Shown here piece by piece: positions 23,384-34,614 of a stretch of DNA of 64,000 nt (its first letter is position 1; each line of letters starts with the position of its first letter). The notes beneath the pieces were generated by a model that did no database searches, was not told where the DNA came from, and was given only the letters and a program-made list of their open reading frames with translations. Source of the stretch: Undaria pinnatifida (lineage: Eukaryota > Sar > Phaeophyceae > Laminariales > Alariaceae). The stretch is taken from positions 6,211,599 through 6,275,598 of the forward strand of contig JABAKD010000030.1 in NCBI GenBank assembly GCA_012845835.1. Direction: 5' to 3'. Both the position numbers and the translations under genes were made by a program.

Positions 23384-24232
23384 CAGGGTAGTCCTCGGGA
23401 AAATTCCCGAGGTAATTTTTCCGTGCTGTACGTCGGTCCCGGTGCTCGGCGGAATACCGTCATATTTGGGCAAACCGTGTACCGCCGAAGGCGGTACCGT
23501 CAAAAATCGAAAAACCGTCAACCGTTTAAAAAGTACCGTCATTTTGCAGCACCGCCATAAAAGTACCGTCAAATAAGCGAAGTACCGTTTCCCGTTTAGA
23601 AAAACCGTCATATTCAGAACCGTCAAAGATTGTAGGGTGATGGTTTTCATTGAATGTTTTCATGTTTTAGGTTTTATTATTTTATTGTTTACAGTAGTAG
23701 TATTGTTTTATTGTCTTATTTTGGTGCTAAATGTCTAAATAAATGTTGTTTCGCGTGAGGCTGGTGAGTTTGTCAGCTTGACGGTTCGACGATTAGTCTA
23801 GCCTCTATTCGTCCGTTCTTTATAGGTATGCAGGAACATCAGCGGGGTGGTGCCGGCATGCTTGATCGCCGCCCGGCAGGTACTGTCAAGTATTTCGTCA
23901 TTCGTAATTCTGTATTTCTCAGTGGCGGAACCGTCATATTTCAGTACCCTCAAAAAAGTACCGTCAAATTTGGCAGTACCGGGACCGGTACCGTCGTTTT
24001 GCAGTACCGCCAAAAAAGTACCGTCAAATATCGAAAAACCGTCTGCCGTCTAGAAAATACCGTCACTTTTCGATACCGCCGAAAAAGTACCGTCAAATTC
24101 GGCGATACCGTGTACCGCCAAAAGTGGTACCGTGAGAAATCGAAATACCGTCAACCGTTTGAAAAGTACCGTCATTTCGCAATACCGTCCGATCTGGTAC
24201 CGTAAAAAAAAACGGTACCGAGGACTACCCTG
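23384..24232. mobile_element. Non-autonomous hAT-type MITE with ACCGTC arrays
   Basis: This 849-bp element has 15-bp perfect terminal inverted repeats (CAGGGTAGTCCTCGG at 23384 and its complement ending at 24232). It is flanked by an 8-bp duplication ATTATATT (23376-23383 and 24233-24240). CAGGG ends and 8-bp duplications are typical of hAT transposons. It has no coding capacity. Seventeen copies of ACCGTC, all on the plus strand, form two subterminal arrays (about 23455-23635 and 23935-24215) and are absent from the centre. They recall the subterminal transposase-binding repeats of maize Ac. The element sits in the 3' LTR of the copia element, and the empty site is preserved in the other LTR at about 29243-29250. 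Confidence 0.93.
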
Positions 24233-24240
24233 ATTATATT

Positions 24241-24864
24241 ATTGAGACTTCCTTCTGGAGAGACATGCTGGAAAGTGGAGTGGGTCATGTGGGCCAACTC
24301 TCCACAGCCCAGTAACAACCGCTCGTAGTCGAATACCTAAACCTCCTCGCATAGTGCCTACTCGTACATACCCGTGGGACTACTCGTGGGTGATACCACG
24401 AGACGATCCCTGTAACTTACCTCCGTGACACAACGTATGTAACTGTAACTTATTGCTAGGCTGTTCGTTGAGACAAGCTATATCGTGTTAGCAACACTAC
24501 AGGAATGTTCCTACTCGTCAATGTGTCCAATGAACACGAAGGGGGCGAGCATGGTAGGCGCGTTGCTCCGATCTCCCAACGTCTTCTCGGTGGAATGCAC
24601 ACTCGGAATACCACGTCACACGCCGACACTACAACAACCAAACAATCCGCACGATCCTATTGGCCAAGTGTCTGACGTACTCCAACGTACTACATACCAA
24701 CATTCCGACAGAGACACCTTCGTCTGCTGTATTAACCCGACACACTACAAAGAGTATTCGGAACATCCTGCTCAACAACAATGAGTGACAGCAGTTCTCA
24801 TATTCAAACTGTCCAATCAGATTCTCCTATCACAGCAGCCGATACACTGCCGCTACCACGAACA
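24241..24864. repeat. Copia left (3') LTR, main part after the MITE
   Basis: Together with 23343-23383 this makes the 665-bp 3' LTR. It matches 29251-29874 base for base except at five positions. It ends CGAACA at 24864, followed by the polypurine tract on the minus strand. Confidence 0.95.
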
Positions 24865-25405
24865 CCCTCCCTAGGGGCTGTTGTATCAACCAGACCAAGT
24901 ACTTATCAAGAAAAACAAAATCAAAGTCATTTCTGCGAGCGCAATCGCACCTGAGCTGTCCTAAAGGACCTCTATCTTACGAGGCTTCACACGGGATCTC
25001 AGAAACAGGAGCACTCCGTTCACGAACAGAGAGCCTCCTTCATACCATCCACCATCGCAAGGTACTCTGCCTCAGAAGTCGACTGCGAAACGCATTTCTA
25101 CGTCCTAGAAATCCAAATCAAAACAACAAATATCTCAGCTACAAAAACAACCATCGATCCTGAAACTGATCTACGGTCAGTAGCCTAATCTCGCAACGTC
25201 GGTACCTACGAACTACAAACAATACCAGCGTACCTGCTATGTCTACCAAACTGTCTGTTCAAACTATGTCAACCGAACAAACTTCAAAACAAAATTAAAT
25301 GCGCCATTATTTCCAGACGATTATGCAGGATCTTCCGGGTTGCTTTCTAGTGGCTCTTCGTTGGCTCGTTGGGTGCCTGCCACAGTTCGCACAGCGTTCA
25401 AGGTA

Positions 25406-25998
25406 TCAGTTCTCGTCTCGCTGGCGATCCATGCTGGCTCCACACCACCTCTCGGCCACCACCTCTTCGAACGGCACATTTTCTGCCTCGCCATCCTCCA
25501 ACAAGGACCTGTATCGCTGGCAAGGGAAGGAGGGATAGGGCTGATGCGACAAACAATTAACGTCTCGAGAAAAACTCCTCACGTAGTATCTCGCCCGAGA
25601 AATCTCAATCGTGCCAGCCCCGCGGTCACCTAAATTATTCGCAACCAATAAAGAACTTGACCTCACCCAAATTCTTCGTAGAAACAGATTCGTCTGCTGC
25701 TGCTGCTGCCATAAACACTTCAGCCAGACTAATCGTTCCTGCATACAGAATGTCATCCACATGAATCACATCCATCCCCACTACCGTCTCCCTTCACGAA
25801 ACGCAGGACACAGGGGTCTGAAATACACTGCTCGAAACACCAGTCTAGATGCTTGCCTTCGTCCGTACAAACTCTTGTGTTCAAACGAACAACTTTTCCT
25901 GACACCAAACCACAGCCAGGAGGCAACTCCATCAACACTTCGTGATCCAATTCCGACCGAGCAAATGCTTGCTCAATCCGAGTGAAATAATTCCACAT
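25406..25998 (-). pseudogene. Copia reverse transcriptase fragment
   Basis: Minus-strand frames overlap around the copia RT core. One reads LPPGCGLVSGKVVRLN (about 25898-25945) and would continue to the family's SLYGLKQA-like motif after a frame change. The other, upstream of MWMTFCMQER, corresponds to the YVDD catalytic region, which is damaged here. At least one frameshift and in-frame stops separate the parts. It is identified by family resemblance of these motifs; no functional RT can be made. Confidence 0.75.
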
Positions 25999-27085
25999 TG
26001 TACTTGCTCGCCAACGCCACTACCAATCTATGAGATACAGCATTTGCGGTAGGCAAGAAAGTCTCAAGACAGTCCACACCGTACTTCCGCTTGTAGTTCT
26101 TCACTACAAGCCTAGCCTTGGCTTTCACTATCTTTCCTTTTTCGTCTGCTTTCCATTCGAAAACCCTTTCAGCATCAATTACATTTACAGCCTATCGGGA
26201 CTTTTACTGCCAACGTGAACGTTCTTGCTCTCATCAAGCCTTCAACCTCTGCAGACCTGGCTCCTTCCCAAATCTTGGCGTACAACGCTGGGCTACATGA
26301 TAGCTACCAGGCTCTGACCCAACATCTTGAATCAGTAACTATGGCAATTCCATTTCTACCTATTACTACAAGGGCATACACTATGTCTTATGCGAAGATG
26401 AATCCAAAATTGAATACGAGTGCAGACGCGATCTACTCCTTGACTGCACAGGTTTCGCACGCGAGTTCTATCATCTCACACTTCACCATTCTCGCGAGTA
26501 ACAGTACTGCAGTCAGCAAGCTCAGCGACAAACCGCGGAATACGATCGGCAAAAGGGGACGCCTCTGCCTCCATCTGTCTTCCCGACCCAATCAACTCGT
26601 CACCATTATGCCCTCCCGGCCCAATCGACTCTACCTCATCATTCCCTCCCGGATCCCCCGTCTCTACCACCTCCTCCTCTATCTTTTGCCCTCCCTACTC
26701 CTGCCCATCAGTCTCAGGCGCTGCAGAAGACACACAAAAGGGGGCGACTCAATCAGAGAAAATATTCACGGGCGAAAGCGATTCACAACGGAAGATGGAA
26801 CACAAGAGGAATGACCTACTACACTGCCCGCATCAACCGAGACAACATCATTAACTCCCTCACCAGAAAGTACGACAGCACGTTTCAAAATTGTGTGGGC
26901 AACTGCTCTTCCAACAGGCGACCATACCTCGTTTTCTACATCGTCGCTACTATCCGTCACTATCCTCCCCTCCCTCCTCTGCGACCCTATCGGCAGACAA
27001 GATTGCAGTGGAGGGAGCTGTGACGGCAACACCTCCCATGGCAACAGCAGTTTGGACGGTCGCTGTCACCTGCAGGGCGTTGGCT

Positions 27086-27566
27086 TCAAAAACAAAACGG
27101 ATACGGTCCGTCAGGACGAGGTTCTCCATACCACATTTCATACGGTGATTTAGTCTCAGGGTTAGCGGAGCACGCAGTGTGATTCACGGCTTCGCAAGCC
27201 CAGTGCATTGCCTCAGCCCAGAGTATATCAGTCTTATGTAATCGCACATATTCAAAAAGAACTTTAGCCTGGATACGAGCCGCCACCGCGGCCTCCTATA
27301 TCAATCCCAACCCACGCTATGCAACACCACTATATTGCGGACTATAAGCCAGTGTGAACTCTTGTTTGATCAAAAGCTCGTGGCACACAGATGCAAATCC
27401 CTTCCGAGAAACTTCCCTCCATCGTCAGATCTAACAATCTCAACCTATGACGGGACACCATCAGCACGCACACTGCAAGAAAACTCCGAACAGCACTCCC
27501 TGCGTCTGATTTATTTTTCAAGAAATACATCCATGCATGCCTTGTGAAATCATTTTCCACAAACAT
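27086..27566 (-). pseudogene. Copia integrase fragment
   Basis: The 27086-27286 part reads WAEAMHWACEAVNHT followed by SPYEMWYGEPRP, the conserved C-terminal part of the copia integrase core. The 27342-27566 part reads FVENDFTRHAWMYFLKNKSD, the region around the first catalytic Asp in this family. The parts are in different frames with stops between them, so the gene is broken. Confidence 0.85.
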
Positions 27567-28552
27567 GGGGTAGCGCTGTACCCCCTACGGACACAATGTT
27601 CTTCCTCCCTCCCAGGTCAACAAAAACAAATCTCTCTGCCCAACTTCTATCTTATCAATCTACGTTTAGCATCAAGCGAATGAGCATAAATGTTGTTAAC
27701 TCGTTCACATCCATCGTGGTTTCCTGCTTGCAGTATTAAATCAGTCAACACCGAACAAATAGATTCTTCTCCTAGACGATACGCGTTCAGCATGCCATGA
27801 ACGTTTGGAAATATCACTTTGTCCTTCAAACGCAGTCATCACCACATCAGGACCATCAACACACATTCCATGACCTGGCACACATCTAAATCGGAGATGA
27901 TTGTTGTATCCTAAGTTGGGGGAATACAACACTTTCTTTCACTCTACTACGGATTATTCGTTGTCAGCAGTCACAAACACCAACAACACGAATACCAACT
28001 TCAGGTTGCAGCGAAAATGCTACCACACCATTCATGCTACAAGTCGCACAGGATGGCACCTAAAAATGATACCATGCATGTTCGACTATTAGAGTTGTTC
28101 AAACTGGTTTGAGAGAAAAACACTACACTCTCTGCTGATGCACCTTACCCACACTGGGTCATTTCTCTTACCAGGGGGTCAGTTGGAAAACAATGTCAGT
28201 CATCGGAATATCAGCCTCAGAAACAAGCGTCTCATACAGATTTTGTGTCGGGCACTCATCAGAAAATTCAAATTCTGTCACCACAAGGGATACGATACTT
28301 CAGTGCCGTACAGTACCGTTGAATTCAGGAGCTTTGGGAACTTTGAAAAGGACCCCCACCCAACCTCTCGCCGAATTATATATGTCAGCCCCAGGAATCC
28401 ATGTATTTCCACTGGCGACGTTTTCCCACCTCCTACTACTCAACTGAGAAGAGGTGTGAGGAACTGAGGACTGGCTATCTAAAGCCCTACCTACAGTCCC
28501 GTGGACCGAATCAAAGTTTACTGCAGTAACAACGAACGATCAGCATACAATG

Positions 28553-29163
28553 CTACACGGGGTTCAAGCCTAAGTCTACAAGACTACTACTCCCAACCAT
28601 CGTGCTGGACACGCCAAGGCCTTGGGCATCGCCGCCCGTTCCTCCGACGGCCCTGCCGGCGGCACCCGATTGGTGCGCGCCAGCCTGTGGTCCCGCGTCT
28701 CTAAGTGCAACGCTCCGAACCTGCGAGGAACAATCCTCATAAAATACACGGGGGTTCAAGTCTGGGTCTACAACACCCCACTCCAAACCCTCATGCCGGA
28801 CACGCCAAAGCCTTGGGCATCGCCGCCCGTTCTTCCAACGGTCCTGCTGGTGGCACCCGAGTGGTACACACCAGCCTCTGGTGCAACACCTACATACACA
28901 ACCAGGGGACTCCGTTCCTTTCTCTCCTTCTTCTTTTGTGTCTCAACAACAACCAACGCGAACAAACCCTATGGGTGTGAAAGCTGGGGTGAGCAATACA
29001 GATACTGCGTCTCTAGGGAACTCATGAAACACATTCTCTCACCAACAACCTGCAGTTCACCCTGATGGTGGGCCGCAGGGGTCGCGTTATCCCCGTCAGC
29101 CATGACGAAGAGAGGTCGGGTGATCAAGCCGCCTCCGACATCCATCCGACAGCCCGTCGACAC
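28553..29163 (-). pseudogene. Probable copia gag remnant with internal duplication
   Basis: This is the first coding stretch after the 5' LTR on the minus strand, where gag should lie. A ~95-bp segment (GGACACGCCAAGGCCTTGGG ... GGCACCCGA) is present twice, about 28609-28700 and 28799-28885. No zinc knuckle was recognised. The call rests mainly on position within the element. Confidence 0.45.
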
Positions 29164-29209
29164 AGTCCAGGGGGACGAAACAGCAGTCGACTGATGACTC
29201 GCTTAAGCG

Positions 29210-29874
29210 TGTTGGTAAATCGGTAGCTTCTGGGGAAAAGGTATTATATTATTGAGACTTCCGTCTGGAGAGACATGCTGGAAAGTGGAGTGGGTCATGT
29301 GGGCCAACTCTCCACAGCCCAGTAACAACCGCTCGTAGTCGAATACCTAAACCTCCTCGCATAGTGCCTACTCGTACATACCCGTGGGACTACTCGTGGG
29401 TGATACCACGAGACGATCCCTGTAACTTACCTCCGTGACACAACGTATGTAACTGTAACGTATTGCTAGGCTGTTCGTTGAGACACGCTATATCGTGTTA
29501 GCAACACTACAGGAATGTTCCTACTCGTCAATGTGTCCAATGAACACGAAGGGGGCGAGCATGGTAGGCGCGTTGCTCCGATCTCCCAACGTCTTCTCGG
29601 TGGAATGCACACTCGGAATACCACGTCACACGCCGACACTACAACAACCAAACAATCCGCACGATCCTATTGGCCAAGTGTCTGACGTACTCCAACGTAC
29701 TACATACCAACATTCCGACAGAGACACCTTCGTTCGCTGTATTAACCCGACACACTACAAAGAGTATTCGGAACATCCTGCTCAACAACAATGAGTGACA
29801 GCAGTTCTCATATTCAAACTGTCCAATCAGATTCTCCTATCACAGCAGCCGATACACTGCCGCTACCACGAACA
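29210..29874. repeat. Copia right (5') LTR
   Basis: This intact 665-bp LTR runs from TGTTGGTAAATC at 29210 to CCACGAACA at 29874. It keeps the uninterrupted MITE target ATTATATT at about 29243-29250. The ACGCA target duplication follows. Confidence 0.96.
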
Positions 29875-30623
29875 ACGCATCCCCCACTCGGAATACCACT
29901 ACAGTATGTCGTGGTCAAGAGAAAGTCAAGCGTTTTTTGGAAATTTTGTTGTGGATAGCTTTGCAGTGGTATGTCTTAAGTCTATGATTTAATTTTGGCT
30001 AATTGTGTACTAAGTACGAGTCTAATGGTGAAAACATTTGTTTGTCGCCCTCCACTGCTAGTATACATATCGATGTGACATGTCATACTAGTTACGGAGG
30101 ACACGGTAGTGAAATCAAACGCACGATGGACCCCAAAAAGTGTTTTTTCCCGTGTTGTTTTTACCCTGTTCGGTCCTGATTACGATGCCCCCCGGTAGTA
30201 TATAGCTATTTGGTACCGATTATATACCTGGATTGTATGCCGGCAGGTTCTATTCATTGGCAGGAGTCGCCTTTCTCCGTTGATTGTGTGGCCCTTTGCC
30301 GATTCCAGGAAGCTTTCGGCGTGGTGGTCAGCGTGGTGACGGAGGACCTGAAGGTTGTGGAACGTCTGGTGCACTTGCATTTGCTCGACGAGGCCATGAC
30401 CACAACCGCGCCGGAGACATTTGACGCTCTTCGCCAAATATCGGGACTGGAAAACAGGGTGAGACTACGCCCCCGCAAGTAGCCGACGACACTTATGGTG
30501 TAGTCGTAACATATACGTGTGAGGGTGTTACCTAAAACTGAGATATCTTACCGCGGGGAAAGATCGGCCGAGCTCCCCGCCCAGGGTAAGCCTTACAACG
30601 TTATCTCTCTCTCCACACACATC

Positions 30624-30904
30624 TACTTTCCAGCTTCTGGACAAGCCGTGGTCACAGGTGTCGTCCCTTCTCCCCCCCAGTTCTTGCCTTCAGTTTTATC
30701 GCGCATAGGGTTCAGCAACCCCACTGCTCGTCGATTTTTCATCGAGTGTTGCTAACTCACGCTCTCGCGCTTTCCGCGAGTCAATTTGTGCACAAGAAAA
30801 AGTCCCCACGAATTTACAAGAGTATGCAGTCGGGAGGATTCGAACTCACGAAACTGAACTATACCAGGCTCGAAGATAACCTGATACGCCACCGGGGCGA
30901 CCGG
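30624..30904 (-). mobile_element. tRNA-derived SINE, copy C
   Basis: Read on the minus strand it begins CCGGTCGCCCCGGTGGCGTA and has GTGAGTTCGAATCC as B box. It then carries the GACTCGCGGAAAGCGCGAGA and GGTTGCTGAACCCTATGCGC blocks of the family, ending at the CAGAAGCTGGAAAG segment. No long A tail remains. It lies in a former intron of the hAT pseudogene. Confidence 0.85.
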
Positions 30905-31258
30905 TCGTCATCTCCCCCTCGGGACGGCGAAAGAGGAAGGGGATAAGACAAGCAAAAACGTTTTTATGTGGTGTATGAAAGAAACTTGCTGAGCCCCCAA
31001 ATGTTGGAGGTGTCTCTAGTAGGAATAGGAAAGGTGCTCCGTTTCGAAAGGGATACGTAGGCAATGGTCAAATGACTAAGGTAAGCAACAAATAAGTACG
31101 CCCGCCCGCCCCCCCCCCTCGGAACGGAGAGATCTTGGGGACGTATCGGTTGACGGACATCCCTATATCATTCGATCGTTCCAGTTTCTAGGAACCTCCC
31201 TAGGGACTCAGGGGGGCACACTTTCAGGACACACGCGCAAACATCCCCATACACAAGA

Positions 31259-31345
31259 AACCTTCGAACCACGTTAGGTTCGAACCCATGTCCTGCCGAC
31301 GACGCCGAATGTGCTTGTGTTACCTACCTGAGTTACCGGGGGTAA
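31259..31345 (-). other. tRNA-like sequence, separate from the SINE family
   Basis: On the minus strand, GGTAACTCAGGTAGG resembles an A box and ATGGGTTCGAACC a B box at tRNA-like spacing. Stems do not pair cleanly as read, so a functional tRNA is unlikely. It contains the 16-mer GGCGTCGTCGGCAGGA (31291-31306) found in two retroelement primer-binding positions nearby. Confidence 0.45.
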
Positions 31346-32222
31346 AATATTAATCGAATACCCAGCCTAGTTGTACCAGATACATGCCTGGTTTACTCTG
31401 ATAGTTCTGAACGTGAGAGAGTGACTGTACACGATGGAGTGCATACCACCCACGCAAGTATAGAGTGTTTCAGGAACATGTACAAGATCTACTCGATATA
31501 CTTGAAGTATACCGGTACTGCTTGCTGTGGGTCGACGTCCTGTGTCCACGCGATTTTTACGCTGTACAACGTGACTTTTTGCCGCTCACGCGTTCACAAC
31601 ACTCGCGTGCATGCAGGACAACTGCGTGGCGATTCACTACGATTCTTGCGCTACGCATCTGAAGGCCGTCCAAGACGTGCTACTTGACGATTTATACGTG
31701 AACGTGGTGTGCATCCAATGCATGAGCCACCTTTTCAACCGCGCAGGTACGGACGTCTACCTTGTACAAAGTCCCTGGTATACGGTAAGGATTAAAGGGG
31801 GTGTCAACATTTTGCTTCATGGTGTATTTGCTCTCACGAGTAGTGGCGTGAAACAGGTTTCAAGTTTCTGAGTCGTAGTTTTGAGCCTCGCATGATATGC
31901 AGGCTAAGCAAAGAGACAACCAAGAGCAACACGTTGAGAACTTCGCTCTAGCCAACCGTGCACGGTGAGCGATCTGCAGCACGCGTAGCGGCATGCTGTG
32001 CGCTCTGTAACATAACTCATAGCTTTCATTGCTGTGCAGTTATCGTGCTGTCGACGCACGTAACCCAACAGTATCGGCTTCCAGCAGCGCCCGGTTGAAC
32101 CCGGCAGCGCAGGCTTCTAACGGCGCCGGGTTGGTACACGTGGGTGAAGGTGTGATGGTAATGTGTGATGGTAATGTGTGATGGTGATGCTTTGCCCCTA
32201 AAATGGCTGCGAAGTTGCTATA

Positions 32223-32618
32223 TGTAATGGAGTGCCCTCCGTAGAAGGATAGTTCATAGATTCGACGTAAAACCATATCATGGTTGAGGTGAAGCCACGT
32301 GATATTATATGTCACACTCACGTCAAGGCCATCATAGATGGGTGATAATGTAGGTGACGATGATGAGACAAACAGGACGCCCCTCACCTCACTACCCTGC
32401 ACACTACCCTGCGCTACTCTGCAGCCATGTTGTTTCTGTCTTTCATTAATAATAGCATTTCCATTTAGGGAAATAATGCATAAGCTTTGAGCCTAGCCAG
32501 CGAGCCATGAGGAGATACAAATAGAGACATCGGAACCCATGAAGGGCACGCTTCCCAACACCGACCAACCACGCATCCCCCACTCGGAGTATCATCGCAT
32601 TTGGCGTCGTCGGCAGGA
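32223..32618 (+). mobile_element. 5' LTR plus primer-binding site of a truncated retrotransposon
   Basis: An LTR-like unit TGTAATGGAGTG...CATCGCA (32223-32599) matches the solo LTR at 22953-29903 along its length. Directly after it comes TT and then TGGCGTCGTCGGCAGG, where a tRNA primer-binding site is expected (TGG start). No second LTR and no matching target duplication are seen, so the rest of the element is lost. Confidence 0.75.
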
Positions 32619-34614
32619 AAGTAACCCTTCGTAATGCAGGTATTACGGCACTACTCATATAATCCGCACGTTGAGGCAATGACGGATGCCCAGGCCAAAA
32701 AAAAAAGAAACAAACTGCACCGTTTATGCCTGTGCGTTCATCGCCGCAGGTGACACGATTTACACGGGGAATGCGAACAACTTCTCGGGAGGGCTGGAGG
32801 AGCTCCTCTCTCAACACTGCACTGCGCGAGACCAGTGGAAGGCCCGACTCGGCAAGTTGTTCAAGCCCGTGAACACGTCGCGGTGGTGATATGGTGCCCA
32901 TGAGCGCAACGCAGACGTCATTGATAATGTCAAGGTAGTCGAGATGTTTCTGCGTGGATGCCTGGACTCCGAAGGCTTGCCGATCACAGCTGCCCAACGC
33001 CTCGTGGTGAGTGTACCGTATTTTCATACTCCGGAGTATTATTGTTGGTGTAATCGTGAGCAGTTATTTTATCCCTTTTTGAGAGACAGGTTCAATGGCC
33101 AAAATCGCGCGGCCTCCGTAACCGTCTAGGGTCAGCGATCTGCAACACCAGTAGGATCATGGTGCCAGCGTATTGTAATACTAAAAACTCCTTGCAGTGT
33201 GGTTCCGGTGCTTAAGGTGCTATTCCAGGGCTAGGCATAGATAGGCTAAACCAGTCAGTAGCGTTTATCTTCTGTAACAAAAAACAATCAGCATAATGGA
33301 TTACAGCAGTATACTGGCCGAGCGAAGCGAGTAGCGCCGAGCGTTAGCTCGGCCAATCGCCCTCCTCCCGGCTGATGAGGGGGGGTCGCTGGAGGCGCCG
33401 CCGGAGGCAAAAAACACACATACACACACGCCGTTTCGCTTCATTTCCCATCATACAAGAAGGGCTCTACATTGCGTTGGCGGGGGGTGGTTGCGGTTAT
33501 CGGCGGAGAAAAAAGCGAGAAGACAATCAAACTAAAATGCATAGAGTGTGGCGATGATGTGACGATCTTCATTGGTTTTCGCGCAGGTACATCGTAAGTG
33601 GCTCTGATGTGCTGGTATAATTTTTTTGATGTTACTCAATCGCTCCTACCCTTGGGGCACAGTGTGGTTAGTACGTTCTCACCAGCAAACGAAACACAAG
33701 GACGCACAACCAAAAAACACAAACGAGACCTAAAGCACCCTTCTCTCTTTCCTCTATCATCTTGAAGCGCCTTTAGTGGGTTTCTGTGCTGCACTATGGC
33801 GTGTTTGTAGGACGTACGTAAGACAAAACCATTGGCAAATATACTGGCTGGATAAATCAATACATTTCTACTGCCAGTACATACTAGCTGTGCCAGTGCC
33901 CGGCCCTAGCTATCCCCTACCCCAGCAGCGCCATGTGTGGCCGACTAGCAGTTCACCCGTTGTTTCGTCCCCGTTTCGCCCCATAGGCTGTTGATAGATA
34001 CACGCCATTCCAGAACACGATCGGCTGTTTTTTGTTAAGCTTGATGTTGTTCGCGACGTTTTTGCGACAAATGTGTTGTGTTGCCGAATTCCAAGAAGGC
34101 CACATATATATATGTCTTACGATCTAGGCGCGACTTGTAACCTCCTCGTGCTTTTAGATTTTGTATGTAACCGTATGCGCTCTACTCAAATCAACCCCTG
34201 GACAGGAGGTGCTGGGCAATGAGAGCAACAGCGCATCAGATGCTTGAGCTGGCGGTTCTGTGCGACCTAGGTGGAGCTCTCGTAACGGCTATATGTGCGC
34301 TTCGGGATGATTTGCCAATGATCGAGAAGGTGCGTGTCCTCGCGCATGTCCAAGATTGTGAGAGGAGAAAAACCGGCCAAATGTTCGAGTTTCCGGTTTG
34401 GGTATGTTGAGAGGCACGCCATGTTGTCGTGGATATGTTGAGCGATTGGTGTCGGGACCATTCCTAACGAACAAATAAAAAGTCACGAATCGCGAAGAGA
34501 GTACCGGGCATTTTTCCGCGAATCGTGATGCCGTGAGCAGTTTTTTTTTTTCAAGCCCATAGAAACGGATGTCATGTTTTTTTTTTCAGAGAACGTGACA
34601 CATTGAACGCCAAT

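Larger units (their letters stand above)
23343..29874 (-). mobile_element. Ty1/copia LTR retrotransposon, coding region decayed
   Basis: Two 665-bp LTRs (TGTTGG...GAACA) bound the element. The left one is 23343-24864 including an inserted MITE; the right one is 29210-29874. The whole is flanked by a 5-bp duplication ACGCA (23338-23342 and 29875-29879). Coding runs on the minus strand, so the right LTR is the 5' LTR. A purine-rich tract (GGGAGGG on the minus strand) abuts the 3' LTR at 24865. Minus-strand fragments of integrase (27086-27566) and reverse transcriptase (25406-25998) place integrase before RT, the copia order. By eye the LTRs differ at only 5 of 665 positions, yet no frame in the 4345-bp interior exceeds about 120 codons on the coding strand. 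The element therefore cannot encode its own proteins. Confidence 0.95.
22953..29903. mobile_element. Solo LTR split by a later copia insertion
   Basis: The outer element starts TGTAGTGG at 22953 and ends CCACTACA at 29903, perfect 8-bp inverted ends. It is flanked by a 4-bp duplication GTAT (22949-22952 and 29904-29907). With the copia element and its ACGCA duplication removed, it is 414 bp. A related copy at 32223-32599, not interrupted at that site, confirms the original sequence across the copia insertion point (CCACGCATCCCCCACTCGG). It contains a 9-bp minisatellite. No internal region remains, as expected of a solo LTR left by LTR-LTR recombination. The parent family is probably gypsy-like, judging from the TGTAAT/TGTAGT ends and the 4-bp duplication; this is inferred. 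Confidence 0.88.

Noticed and set aside
31259-31345. Functional tRNA gene
   Set aside because: A- and B-box-like motifs are present, but acceptor and anticodon stems do not pair convincingly as read.
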